From Limnomonas spitsbergensis (taxonomy: Eukaryota; Chlorophyta; Chlorophyceae; Chlamydomonadales), in NCBI GenBank assembly GCA_037349105.1, contig JAYJMM010000105.1:3844001-3908000 (forward strand): DNA of 64,000 bases, given 5' to 3'. This document shows, one piece after another, positions 12,450 through 24,400 of the stretch. The translations under genes were made by a program, and so were the position numbers. Position 1 is the stretch's first letter. Every line of letters begins with the position of its first letter. Under the pieces are notes generated by a model. The model worked only from the letters and a program-made list of their open reading frames with translations. It made no database searches and was not told the origin of the DNA.

Positions 12450-15400
12450 TCAATACGAGTCAGCAGCTACAGCCACCACCGCTGCTGTCTCCTTGAAAGC
12501 ACGATACTTTGCCATGAGCGCATCTCCGCCCTGCCTGCGCTGTGGTGAAGACGCCTTGTTTGCCGCTGCCGCCAGTCTTGAGCGCTCCAGCGTCACTTGC
12601 AAGGACCGGATTTCGTGCTGCAGCTCCTCCTCACGGCCCTGCAAATGCCAGGGAGCAGAACGCCAGGAGAAACGAGCTGTGGAAAGCTTCAGGAGCAGAA
12701 CGCCAGGAGAAACGAGCGGTGGAAAGTTTAAAGATAAGGAAAACGGTGCAAGGTTCGGCACTCCAGGACCTATCTCTTCTACATAGGCTGTCTTCTGAAG
12801 AGGCGTCAAAGAGGCACTCAAGGACCTCTCTTTTCTGAACAGGGAATGGGACAGGGGAACACCACTGAACCTCCCACACCTGAGCACATGTGTGCATGCA
12901 CCCCCTGCTCATGGAGCCGGCAAACGCGGAGGCTAGAGATCTGAGCAATGGAATGCGTAAACCCTCTCTTGCTCTTCAGGACATCATAATTGGATTTGAT
13001 TTGTATTCAGGGATCCAACAACTAAACCCCCACCTACTCATAAGGTGGAGCCCCTGTTTTTTTCTAAATTAGCTTTTGATCTTTCAAAAGCATTGCCTTT
13101 TACCTGAATAATATCTAGCACGTCCCACCCTAAACCCTTAACCTCAGCGAAAAATATTTCCAGCGCTCTTGTGTCTCTTACACACCCACACGCACCTGAG
13201 CAGCCATAACCTGCATGCTGAGGTGTGATCCGCGCGCCTCATTGTCCTCGATCAGCCCGTGCATCTGCGCTGCTGCAGCCCTCAGCTCCTCCAGCTCTGA
13301 CGCCAGCATCATGTTGTCATGGTGAAGGCTGTCGCACTGAACAGCGCAGAAAACAGACAAGGAGAGTGCCACAAAAAGACTCAACACAACTGCGGGCCGC
13401 ACATTGGGACCAAGCTCCGTATTGCCAATTTATAGCAGGGGTCTTTCAGGTAGGGTTTACAGAGGCAGACTGGGTGGGTGTGGAGGCTTCCACTCTTTGC
13501 AGACAAATCAACACATAAGCAGGAGCAGTGTTTCTACTTCGTGAGTCAGCTACATCTACATGTCAGCTACCTCGAGGCCTCTGGCCGGAGGCCCCGCTTG
13601 TAGCCAGCCATGCTGCTTTGGCCACTAGTCGTAGGCCGGACCAGGTTTGGCCCCAATCGGGCCTTTGGCGGCCTGATGAAGGTGGTCTTGTTGCCGAAAA
13701 AATAAACACTGAGCATGAGTTACCGCAGGGTTGCCCAATGCCCTCTAACCCAGGACAACCAAAATCCTAGCATGGGCAGGACAGCCTGGGCAACCTGCTA
13801 AGGGGACAGGCATGTGCATGGTCCCTTACCCCTCTGCACTGTCAAGTAATGACCCGCCCCCCCGCCCGTGACAACTATTGCTGCTCCACGTCTCAAGACC
13901 CCACCTGCTGCCTCAAGTCTGCTCCCTCGGCCTGGCTCTCTGTTATTTCCCGCTTGTGCTCCATCAGGGCCCGGTCCAGCTTGCTGGCAATCTGCACCAG
14001 CAGGCAGCAGCCAGGCAGGCAGGCGTGTGACCAGGCAGACAGGCAATATGCATCAGCAGGCAGCAGCCAGGAAGGCAGTGTGACCAGGCAGGCAGGCAAT
14101 ATGCACCCGCAGGCAGCAGCCAGGCTGGCAGTGAGACCTGGATAATGCATGCAGGCAGGCATGCAGGCATGCATGCATGCAGGCAAGCAGGCAGGCAGGC
14201 AGGCAAGCCGCAGGACCAGACAGGCAGCAGCCAGGCAGGCAGTGTGACCAGGCGGACAAGCAATCTGCACCCGCAGGCAGCAGCCAGGCAGGCAAGCCGC
14301 AGGACCAGGCAGGCAGCAGCCAGGCAGGCAAGCCGCAGGACCAGGCAGGCAGCAGCCAGGCAGGCAGTGTGACCAGACAGGCAGCAGCCAGGCAGGCAAG
14401 CCGCAGGACCAGGCAGGCAGCAGCCAGGCAGGCAAGCCGCAGGACCAGACAGGCAGCAGCCAGGCAGGCAAGCCGCATGACCAGACAGGCAGCAGCCAGG
14501 CAGGCAAGCGGCAGGACCAGGCAGGCAGCAGCCAGGCAGGCAAGCTGCAGGACCAGGCAGGCAGCAGCCAGGCAGGCAAGCCGCATGACCAGACAGGCAG
14601 CAGCCAGGCAGGCAAGCCGCAGGACCAGGCAGGCAGCAGCCAGGCAGGCAAGCTGCAGGACCAGGCAGGCAGCAGCCAGGCAGGCAAGCCGCAGGACCAG
14701 GCAGGCAGCAGCCAGGCAGGCAAGCCGCAGGACCAGGCAGGCAGCAGCCAGGCAGGCAAGCCGCAGGACCAGACAGGCAGCAGCCAGGCAGGCAAGCCGC
14801 AGGACCAGGCAGGCAGCAGCCAGGCAGGCAAGCCGCAGGACCAGGCAGGCAGCAGCCAGGCAGGCAAGCCGCAGGACCAGACAGGCAGCAGCCAGGCAGG
14901 CAAGCCGCAGGACCAGACAGGCAGCAGCCAGGCAGGCAAGCCGCAGGACCAGGCAGGCAGCAGCCAGGCATGCAAGCCACAGGACCAGGCAGGCAGCAGC
15001 CAGGCAGGCAAGCCGCAGGACCAGACAGGCAGCAGCCAGGCAGGCAAGCCGCAGAACCAGGCAGGCAGCAGCCAGGCAGGCAAGCCGCAGGACCAGACAG
15101 GCAGCAGCCAGGCAGGCAAGCGGCAGGACCAGGCAGGCAGCAGCCAGGCAGGCAAGCCGCAGGACCAGACAGGCAGCAGCCAGGCAGGCAAGCCGCATGA
15201 CCAGACAGGCAGCAGCCAGGCAGGCAAGCGGCAGGACCAGGCAGGCAGCAGCCAGGCAGGCAAGCTGCAGGACCAGGCAGGCAGCAGCCAGGCAGGCAAG
15301 CCGCAGGACCAGGCAGGCAGCAGCCAGGCAGGCAAGCCGCAGGACCAGGCAGGCAGCAGCCAGGCAGGCAAGCCGCAGGACCAGACAGGCAGCAGCCAGG

Positions 15401-18400
15401 CAGGCAAGCCGCAGGACCAGGCAGGCAGCAGCCAGGCAGGCAAGCCGCAGGACCAGGCAGGCAGCAGCCAGGCAGGCAAGCCGCAGGACCAGACAGGCAG
15501 CAGCCAGGCAGGCAAGCCGCAGGACCAGACAGGCAGCAGCCAGGCAGGCAAGCCGCAGGACCAGGCAGGCAGCAGCCAGGCAGGCAAGCCACAGGACCAG
15601 GCAGGCAGCAGCCAGGCAGGAAAGCCGCAGGACCAGACAGGCAGCAGCCAGGCAGGCAAGCCGCAGAACCAGGCAGGCAGCAGCCAGGCAGGCAAGCCGC
15701 AGGACCAGACAGACAGCAGCCAGGCAGGCAAGCCGCAGGACCAGACAGGCAGCAGCCAGGCAGGCAAGCCGCAGGACCAGGCAGGCAGCAGCCAGGCAGG
15801 CAAGCCGCAGGACCAGACAGGCAGCAGCCAGGCAGGCAAGCCGCAGGACCAGACAGGCAGCAGCCAGGCAGGCAAGCCGCAGGACCAGGCAGGCAGCAGC
15901 CAGGCAGGCAAGCCGCAGGACCAGGCAGGCAGCAGCCAGGCAGGCAAGCCGCAGGAACAGACAGGCAGCAGCCAGGCAGGCAAGCCGCAGGAACAGACAG
16001 GCAGCAGCCAGGCAGGCAAGCCACAGGACCAGGCAGGCAGCAGCCAGGCAGGCAAGCCGCAGGACCAGACAGGCAGCAGCCAGGCAGGCAAGCCGCAGGA
16101 CCAGGCAGGCAGCAGCCAGGCAGGCAAGCCGCAGGACCAGACAGGCGGCAGCCAGGCAGGCAAGCCGCAAGACCAGACAGGCAGCAGCCAGGCAGGCAAG
16201 CCGCAGGACCAGACAGGCAGCAGCCAGGCAGGCAAGCCGCAGGACCAGGCAGGCAGCAGCCAGGCAGGCAAGCCGCAGGACCAGGCAGGCAGCAGCCAGG
16301 TAGGCAAGCCGCAGGACCAGGCAGGCAGCAGCCAGGCAGGCAAGCCACAGGACCAGACAGGCAGCAGCCAGGCAGGCAAGCCGCAGGACCAGACAGGCAG
16401 CAGCCAGGCAGGCAAGCCGCAGGACCAGGCAGGCAGCAGCCAGGCATGCAAGCCACAGGACCAGGCAGGCAGCAGCCAGGCAGGCAAGCCGCAGGACCAG
16501 ACAGGCAGCAGCCAGGCAGGCAAGCCGCAGAACCAGGCAGGCAGCAGCCAGGCAGGCAAGCCGCAGGAACAGACAGGCAGCAGCCAGGCAGGCAAGCGGC
16601 AGGACCAGGCAGGCAGCAGCCAGGCAGGCAAGCCGCAGGACCAGACAGGCAGCAGCCAGGCAGGCAAGCCGCATGACCAGACAGGCAGCAGCCAGGCAGG
16701 CAAGCGGCAGGACCAGGCAGGCAGCAGCCAGGCAGGCAAGCTGCAGGACCAGGCAGGCAGCAGCCAGGCAGGCAAGCCGCAGGACCAGGCAGGCAGCAGC
16801 CAGGCAGGCAAGCCGCAGGACCAGGCAGGCAGCAGCCAGGCAGGCAAGCCGCAGGACCAGACAGGCAGCAGCCAGGCAGGCAAGCCGCAGGACCAGGCAG
16901 GCAGCAGCCAGGCAGGCAAGCCGCAGGACCAGGCAGGCAGCAGCCAGGCAGGCAAGCCGCAGGACCAGACAGGCAGCAGCCAGGCAGGCAAGCCGCAGGA
17001 CCAGACAGGCAGCAGCCAGGCAGGCAAGCCGCAGGACCAGGCAGGCAGCAGCCAGGCAGGCAAGCCACAGGACCAGGCAGGCAGCAGCCAGGCAGGAAAG
17101 CCGCAGGACCAGACAGGCAGCAGCCAGGCAGGCAAGCCGCAGAACCAGGCAGGCAGCAGCCAGGCAGGCAAGCCGCAGGACCAGACAGACAGCAGCCAGG
17201 CAGGCAAGCCGCAGGACCAGACAGGCAGCAGCCAGGCAGGCAAGCCGCAGGACCAGGCAGGCAGCAGCCAGGCAGGCAAGCCGCAGGACCAGACAGGCAG
17301 CAGCCAGGCAGGCAAGCCGCAGGACCAGACAGGCAGCAGCCAGGCAGGCAAGCCGCAGGACCAGGCAGGCAGCAGCCAGGCAGGCAAGCCGCAGGACCAG
17401 GCAGGCAGCAGCCAGGCAGGCAAGCCGCAGGAACAGACAGGCAGCAGCCAGGCAGGCAAGCCGCAGGAACAGACAGGCAGCAGCCAGGCAGGCAAGCCAC
17501 AGGACCAGGCAGGCAGCAGCCAGGCAGGCAAGCCGCAGGACCAGACAGGCAGCAGCCAGGCAGGCAAGCCGCAGGACCAGGCAGGCAGCAGCCAGGCAGG
17601 CAAGCCGCAGGACCAGACAGGCGGCAGCCAGGCAGGCAAGCCGCAAGACCAGACAGGCAGCAGCCAGGCAGGCAAGCCGCAGGACCAGACAGGCAGCAGC
17701 CAGGCAGGCAAGCCGCAGGACCAGGCAGGCAGCAGCCAGGCAGGCAAGCCGCAGGACCAGGCAGGCAGCAGCCAGGTAGGCAAGCCGCAGGACCAGGCAG
17801 GCAGCAGCCAGGCATGCAAGCCACAGGACCAGGCAGGCAGCAGCCAGGCAGGCAAGCCGCAGGACCAGACAGGCAGCAGCCAGGCAGGCAAGCCGCAGAA
17901 CCAGGCAGGCAGCAGCCAGGCAGGCAAGCCGCAGGACCAGACAGGCAGCAGCCAGGCAGGCAAGCGGCAGGACCAGGCAGGCAGCAGCCAGGCAGGCAAG
18001 CCGCAGGACCAGACAGGCAGCAGCCAGGCAGGCAAGCCGCATGACCAGACAGGCAGCAGCCAGGCAGGCAAGCGGCAGGACCAGGCAGGCAGCAGCCAGG
18101 CAGGCAAGCTGCAGGACCAGGCAGGCAGCAGCCAGGCAGGCAAGCCGCAGGACCAGGCAGGCAGCAGCCAGGCAGGCAAGCCGCAGGACCAGGCAGGCAA
18201 GCCGCAGGACCAGACAGGCAGCAGCCAGGCAGGCAAGCCGCAGGACCAGGCAGGCAGCAGCCAGGCAGGCAAGCCGCAGGACCAGGCAGGCAGCAGCCAG
18301 GCAGGCAAGCCGCAGGACCAGACAGGCAGCAGCCAGGCAGGCAAGCCGCAGGACCAGACAGGCAGCAGCCAGGCAGGCAAGCCGCAGGACCAGGCAGGCA

Positions 18401-21400
18401 GTGTGACCTGGGTCATGCAGGCTGGGATCCAGCAGCCAGGCAGGCGAGGGCAGGACAGTCTATACCTCACTCCAGGCGCTAGGGGAGCCTGCCCTTCACC
18501 TCCCCCGATGATCATATTCCCTACCACCAGGTGCGGGGGGCAGCCGGAGCATCAGCACTCTTTAGCTGTCCTTGGCTCAGCGACATATGTCAGCTACACT
18601 CCGGCCCCTGGCCAGTGAACCCAGGTAAGGCCTGCCATGCTGTTGGGAGAAGCAGCAACAGTCTTTATTTGTCCTTGGCTCAGCTACATATGTCAGCTAC
18701 ACTCCAGCCTCTGACCAGTGACCCCAGGTAAGGCCCGCCATGCTGTTGGGACGCCACCTATTGGTTGGACACCGGCTTGGTCCCAATCCGGGCCGTTGGC
18801 AGCTGTGGCGGACGGCCTACAAATAGTTTGCCTCGTAGCCGAAAAACAAATCTGAGCAGCAGTGCAAGGATCTCAGTGGCGGCTGCACAGCCAGCATTTC
18901 ATCCTCACCCCCTGCGCTTCCTCCTTCCACCGAGCGAGCACCATCTCTTTGGCCTCGATCAGGCGCTCCGCCTCGGACACGCTGCGGTTGCAGCTGGCCA
19001 AGGTTGACTCCAGCTTGGAGGCCAGGGACCGGACCTCTTGGTCACGCTCAGTGCGCACTGCGACGATCTACAAGAGTCCAGCAATGGAGGAAGCGGGAAG
19101 GGGGGCAGCTGGTTGCACTCGGATCACACCGCGCAGATCTGCACAAGTGGATCATGAAAGGGGGAAGGGGGGCAGCTGGTTGCACTCGGATCACACTGCG
19201 CAGATCTGCACAAGTGGATCATGAAAGCGGGAAGGGGGGCAGCTGGTTGCACTCGGATCACACTGCGCAGATCTGCACAAGTGGATCATGAAAGGGGGAA
19301 GGGGGGCAGCTGGTTGCACTCCGATCGCACTGCGCAAATCTGCACAAGTGGATCATGAAAGGGGGAAGGGGGGCAGCTGGTTGCACTCCGATCACACTGC
19401 GCAGATCTGCACAAGTGGATCATGAAAGCGGGAAGGGGGGCAGCTGGTTGCACTCCGATCACACTGCGCAGATCTGCACAAGTGGATCATGAATGGGGGA
19501 AGGGGGGCAGCTGGTTGCACTCCGATCACACTGCGCAGATCTGCACAAGTGGATCATGAAAGCGGGAAGGGGGGCAGCTGGTTGCACTCGGATCACACTG
19601 CGCAGATCTGCACAAGTGGATCATGAAAGCGGGAAGGGGGGCAGCTGGTTGCACTCCGATCACACTGCGCAGATCTGCACAAGTGGATCATGAATGGGGG
19701 AAGGGGGGCAGCTGGTTGCACTCCGATCACACTGCGCAGATCTGCACAAGTGGATCATGAAAGGGGGAAGGGGGGCAGCTGGTTGCACTCGGATCACACT
19801 GCGCAGATCTGCACAAGTGGATCATGAAAGCGGGAAGGGGGGCAGCTGGTTGCACTCCGATCGCACTGCGCAGATCTGCACAAGTGGATCATTAAAGGAG
19901 GAAGGGAGGCAGCTGGTTGCACTCCGATCGCACTGCGCAGATCTGCACAAGTGGATCATGAAAGGGGGAAGGGGGGCAGCTGGTTGCACTCCGATCACAC
20001 TGCGCAGATCTGCACAAGTGGATCATGAAAGGGGGAAGGGGGGCAGCTGGTTGCAATTCGATCACACTGCGCAGATCTGCACAAGTGGATCATGAAAGGG
20101 GGAAGGGAGGCAGCTGGTTGCACTCCGATCGCACTTCGCAAATCTGCACAAAGGGATCATTAAAGGAGGAAGGGGGGCAGCTGGTTGCACTCCGATCGCA
20201 CTGCGCAAATCTGCACAAAGGGATCATTAAAGGGGGAAGGGGGGCAGCTGGTTGCACTCCGATCGCACTGCGCAAATCTGCACAAAGGGATCATGAAAGG
20301 GGGAAGGGGGGCAGCTGGTTGCACTCCGATCACACTGCGCAGATCTGCACAAGTGGATCATGAAAGCGGGAAGGGGGGCAGCTGGTTGCACTCGGATCAC
20401 ACTGCGCAGATCTGCACAAGTGGATCATGAAAGGAGGGTGGGAGGCAGCTGGTTGCGGTCAGATCAAATCTAGAGCAGGGGGTGAATGAGAGGCAGAAAT
20501 TGATTTCTGGATAGATATCCACCGACATGCATGTGCAAGAATTGGGGGGGGAAGGATCAGTGGGCCTCTATCTATACATGCTTGCATTGAGGTGTGGATT
20601 GAGTGTGCCCGTCTAGAAACCCATCTAGACATCCACGCCTGAGCGTGTGTTATTTATTTATAACATGCAATGAGGAGACTGTGAGCATGAAAACAGCCCG
20701 CCTGAGGAACCGCGGAGCAGATCCTACCCACAAGGTCTGTCCTGATGCCAAATTCGGAATGTGCGAGAAAAGCGAGCGCACATTGGGCATCCTTTAGGTA
20801 TGAATAAATGGGGCCAGGTCAAGCAGCAAGCACCGGTTGTGTGGCTTGCTGAAACGCGCAACGCGTGGACATGTTTGGCGGCGGCAAATTATGCACGTGT
20901 GGCAAAAGGCTGTGTCATAGCATCACCCTACGGTAGGAGGCCTGTAACAACTGATTTTCTGTTATGTTGGGTAGAACTCGATACCTTCTCGCTTCCCCGC
21001 AATCGCGGTCTTTGATCACCCCCATTCCTATTTTTGAAGTTTATGGACAACCGACATATACAAAACCAAGAAAACAGTCCCGCATCCTGCCCTTGGCCTC
21101 CTCCCCACCTGCATCCGCGTCTCCTCCTCCATCTTCACCCGGCCGATGAGCGCTGCCTGCAGCTCTCTCCCAGCCGAATCCATCTGCCTGGCCAAGCCCG
21201 TCAGCTCGTTTCGACGGGCCAGCAGCTGGCTGTCGGTCTCCGCGGCCCTTTGCCGCAACTCTCGCAACTCTAGCTGCATAGGCCAGGCAAAGAGGTTGCC
21301 CATGATCAAGCCGCGTGGCCTCACACAACCAGTGCAGCGCAGGCAGCTGAAGGGTGAGAGGATGTGCAGTGCTCTCTGCATTATAAATATAACATACACC

Positions 21401-24400
21401 ATATTTTTAGGGTGCCCTTCAACTTTCTAATTCAGCAACATCACGGCCTTTGGCTGCAGCGTCCTGGTGCAGTAAGCGTGGGCCAGTGGCTGCTAGAGGT
21501 TGGGTTTCTGTCTGCCCTATGATAGGTCCACCATCGGTCCAAGCAGGCCCGCACGATCCACCACCTTAGGTGGCTACCATCCTACTTGACCATGAGTGTG
21601 ACCACAGACAAGTGTGGGTGATGCCATTGGTGTACCAGATGCAGACAGTGCGTGCTTTGAGTGGCGTCACCAAGTGGGGTTTCTTCTGTGGCAGGATGCT
21701 AGGCAGAAACAGTGGGCCGGTATTGGGACCAAACCCTGACCAGCCAGCAGCCGCCGACCCAAGCTGCAGGACGTGCTGTACCGAGGCCTCGATGTTGCTG
21801 CAGTGTCGCTGAAGCATCTCCGAAATAAACACTGCTGCCAGGGCATCACACGAAATGCCACACCCCACCTCTAGCGCCTGCTTCTCCAGCTGCCAGTCCC
21901 TAGAGCTCCTCTCCAGCCTTCGCTCAGTGCTTTCCAAACGTTGAGCTGCCTCGTCCCGCTCACGTTCCAGCTCCTGCACCGCGTAAAAATGCCATGGCAA
22001 GAGACATTGGCCATTCCATCCCCACATTGGGGGTCAAGGTTAATTCCCCCATACTTCATTTTTAGTCGCCCACGTTCAGGGTTAAGCTAAAGTCTCCCAC
22101 TTTTGAAGTGAAGGTTGAGTCCCCCATGTTTAGGCCTTAGGTTAAGTCCTCCAGACCCCCAGGTTAAGTCCTCCAGACCCCCAGGTTAAGTCCTCCAGAC
22201 CCCTAGGTTAAGTCCTCCAGACCCCAAGGTTAAGTCCTCCAGACCCCCAGGTTAAGTCCTCCAGACCCCCTGTCTTAGGTTCTGGTTAAGTCCCCTATGC
22301 TTAGGCTTAATGTTACTCCCCCATGTTTCCGGAGCAGATTGGTGACTAGAGTGGATGGGCGACTATAACCCTGAATTGAGGTCGCCATTTACCCCTTGCT
22401 TAGTCGGATCCCAATTTTAGGCACTACAACTGAGGGCATCATATGGTGCGCCAAGACCGGGTGGCGTGCAGACCCCACGCCTCAGATACAGCTGTCAGCT
22501 TTTCAAATAATTTCCGGGAGACCCAAAGTGCCCCACGTGCAGACGCTGTTGTACCAAGAATCGGATAAATAATCAGAAAACAATATATTTTGGGTGCAAA
22601 TGTTCAAATTCAGGTCTGCTGTAAACGGAGTGAGTTTCATTATCTGCCAGCTCAGCAGATTCCCCGAGGTAACCACATCAAATTAAGGGCCAATCATCAA
22701 GCTCCAGATAAACCTGAACATACCTCTATGCATGCCAATTAAATCTCTCCCATATTAAGCCGCCAAGTGGCACACCTCAGCACTTTATGGTATAAGGGGA
22801 GGCACAGATCCCCCCTCCCCTCCCCTCTTTGCCCCCTCCCCCCCTTTCTCCCCTTTGACCCCCCTCCCCTCAACCCCTGCTCCCCTTACCTTTCCCTCCC
22901 CTCCCCTCCCCCTCTCAGCTCCTCCTCTCTTTGCTACCCCTCACCTCCCCTCCTCTCTTCTCCCCTCCCCTCCTAACCCCTCTCCTTCCCTCCCCCTCCC
23001 CTCTCCTCCCCTTCCCTCCCCCCCCCCCCTCCCTTCTCCACCCCTCTCCCCTCCCTTTTCCTTCCCCCCCTCCCCTTCAACCCCCCCTCCCTCCCCCTCC
23101 CTTCCCCCCTTCCTCCCCTCCCTTCCCCCCCTCTCCTCCCCTCCCACTTCTATGCCCTCTTCTTGCCTGTATTTTCTCCATGGCTGTGAGGGACATGAGT
23201 GACACGCGTGCCTTGCCATCCTGGTTGTCCCCGAGCTCATCCCTGAGTCCACCCAACTCGGAAGTCAGAGACCTCACTTCACGACCCAGCTTCTCATTCT
23301 CGCACCGGAGCTCAGAGACCTGCGGCAGGCATTGTCAGGGGAGCGGCTGAGCCAACCATGGCGAAAATCCGACCGTAAATGTCCCAGAGTATTTTTGCTA
23401 TTGAAAAAAGGGGGGTTAAGGAAGGAGGGAGCAATCATACCCCAACTTGGAGAGGACTAATTAATAGCTAGCTCGGGGCAGAAAGTACAACCAGTCCCGG
23501 TCAAGTATTCCCTTATTTTTATCAGCTCTGTTTATCAGAGGGCCCCAGGGCCACGCCTGGCAGTCATGCCTAGGAGACCCCAGCAGAAAACACGTGCTGC
23601 TTACCCTGTGGATCCCTGATGGCTGACACAGGAGCTGATTCAGGGCGGAGCTTTGCGCACTCTGCTTATTCAGAGTTGGTAATCTATGCGGCCATGAGGG
23701 AATACAAAAAGAGGTGTCACTCTTATATCACACACTTATCGGCCCTTGCAGCTGGCCATGCACACACCCGAGCATGCTCCAACCCCCTCACACCCTCCCC
23801 CCGCCGTAGCTACCTCATGCTGTGCCTCTGCTTATGGTGAAGGGTTAAGGTTTGGGTTTAGGGTCTACCGTAAACCATCTGCAGGACCACACCTCAGGCT
23901 GCACCTTTGCGTAGGTTATAGGGTTAAGGTTAGGTTCAGGTTAGGACAGACCCTAAACCCCAACCCCAGAAGCACACCTCATTCCGCGTCTTTGCTTAGG
24001 GTTTAGGGTTAAGGGATTCAGGTTGGGGCAGACCCTAAACCCCAACCCCAGAAGCACACCTCGTTCTGCGCCTTTGTTTCCTCCTCCAGCGCCAGCCTCA
24101 AGCGCTCAGCAGATGCATGCAACTGTCCCTGCAGCTCCGAATACGCAGATTCGCGAACCACTTGTCGAACAGATGACAGCCGCTCACACAGCACCTGATA
24201 GCAGTGGAGACAAAAGGGTGTGTGGGGGGGGCCCTATACCCTTAACCCTAAAGGGTGGGTGGGGGGAGGGGTCCCTAAACCCTAAACACCTGACAGCAGT
24301 GAAGGCAAAAGGGTGGGTAGGGGGAGGGGGTCTTTGCTGGCAGATATCTGCCTTCGCCTCCTCACTGACTGACGATGGTGGGCATGCTGAAGCATTTAAC

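Noticed and set aside
14177..17779. Plus-strand repeats encoding RQAAARQASRRT units
   Set aside because: Same 36-bp satellite; no independent start context, splice sites or non-repeat domain.
14200..18405. Regular 36-base periodicity resembling a CRISPR array
   Set aside because: Units abut with no unique spacers, and the setting is a eukaryotic intron.
13893..18527. Open frame of 1544 codons (minus) and two other frames over 1200 codons
   Set aside because: They are products of the stop-free 36-bp repeat, open in several frames on both strands, and the region is flanked by proper splice sites of gene 2.
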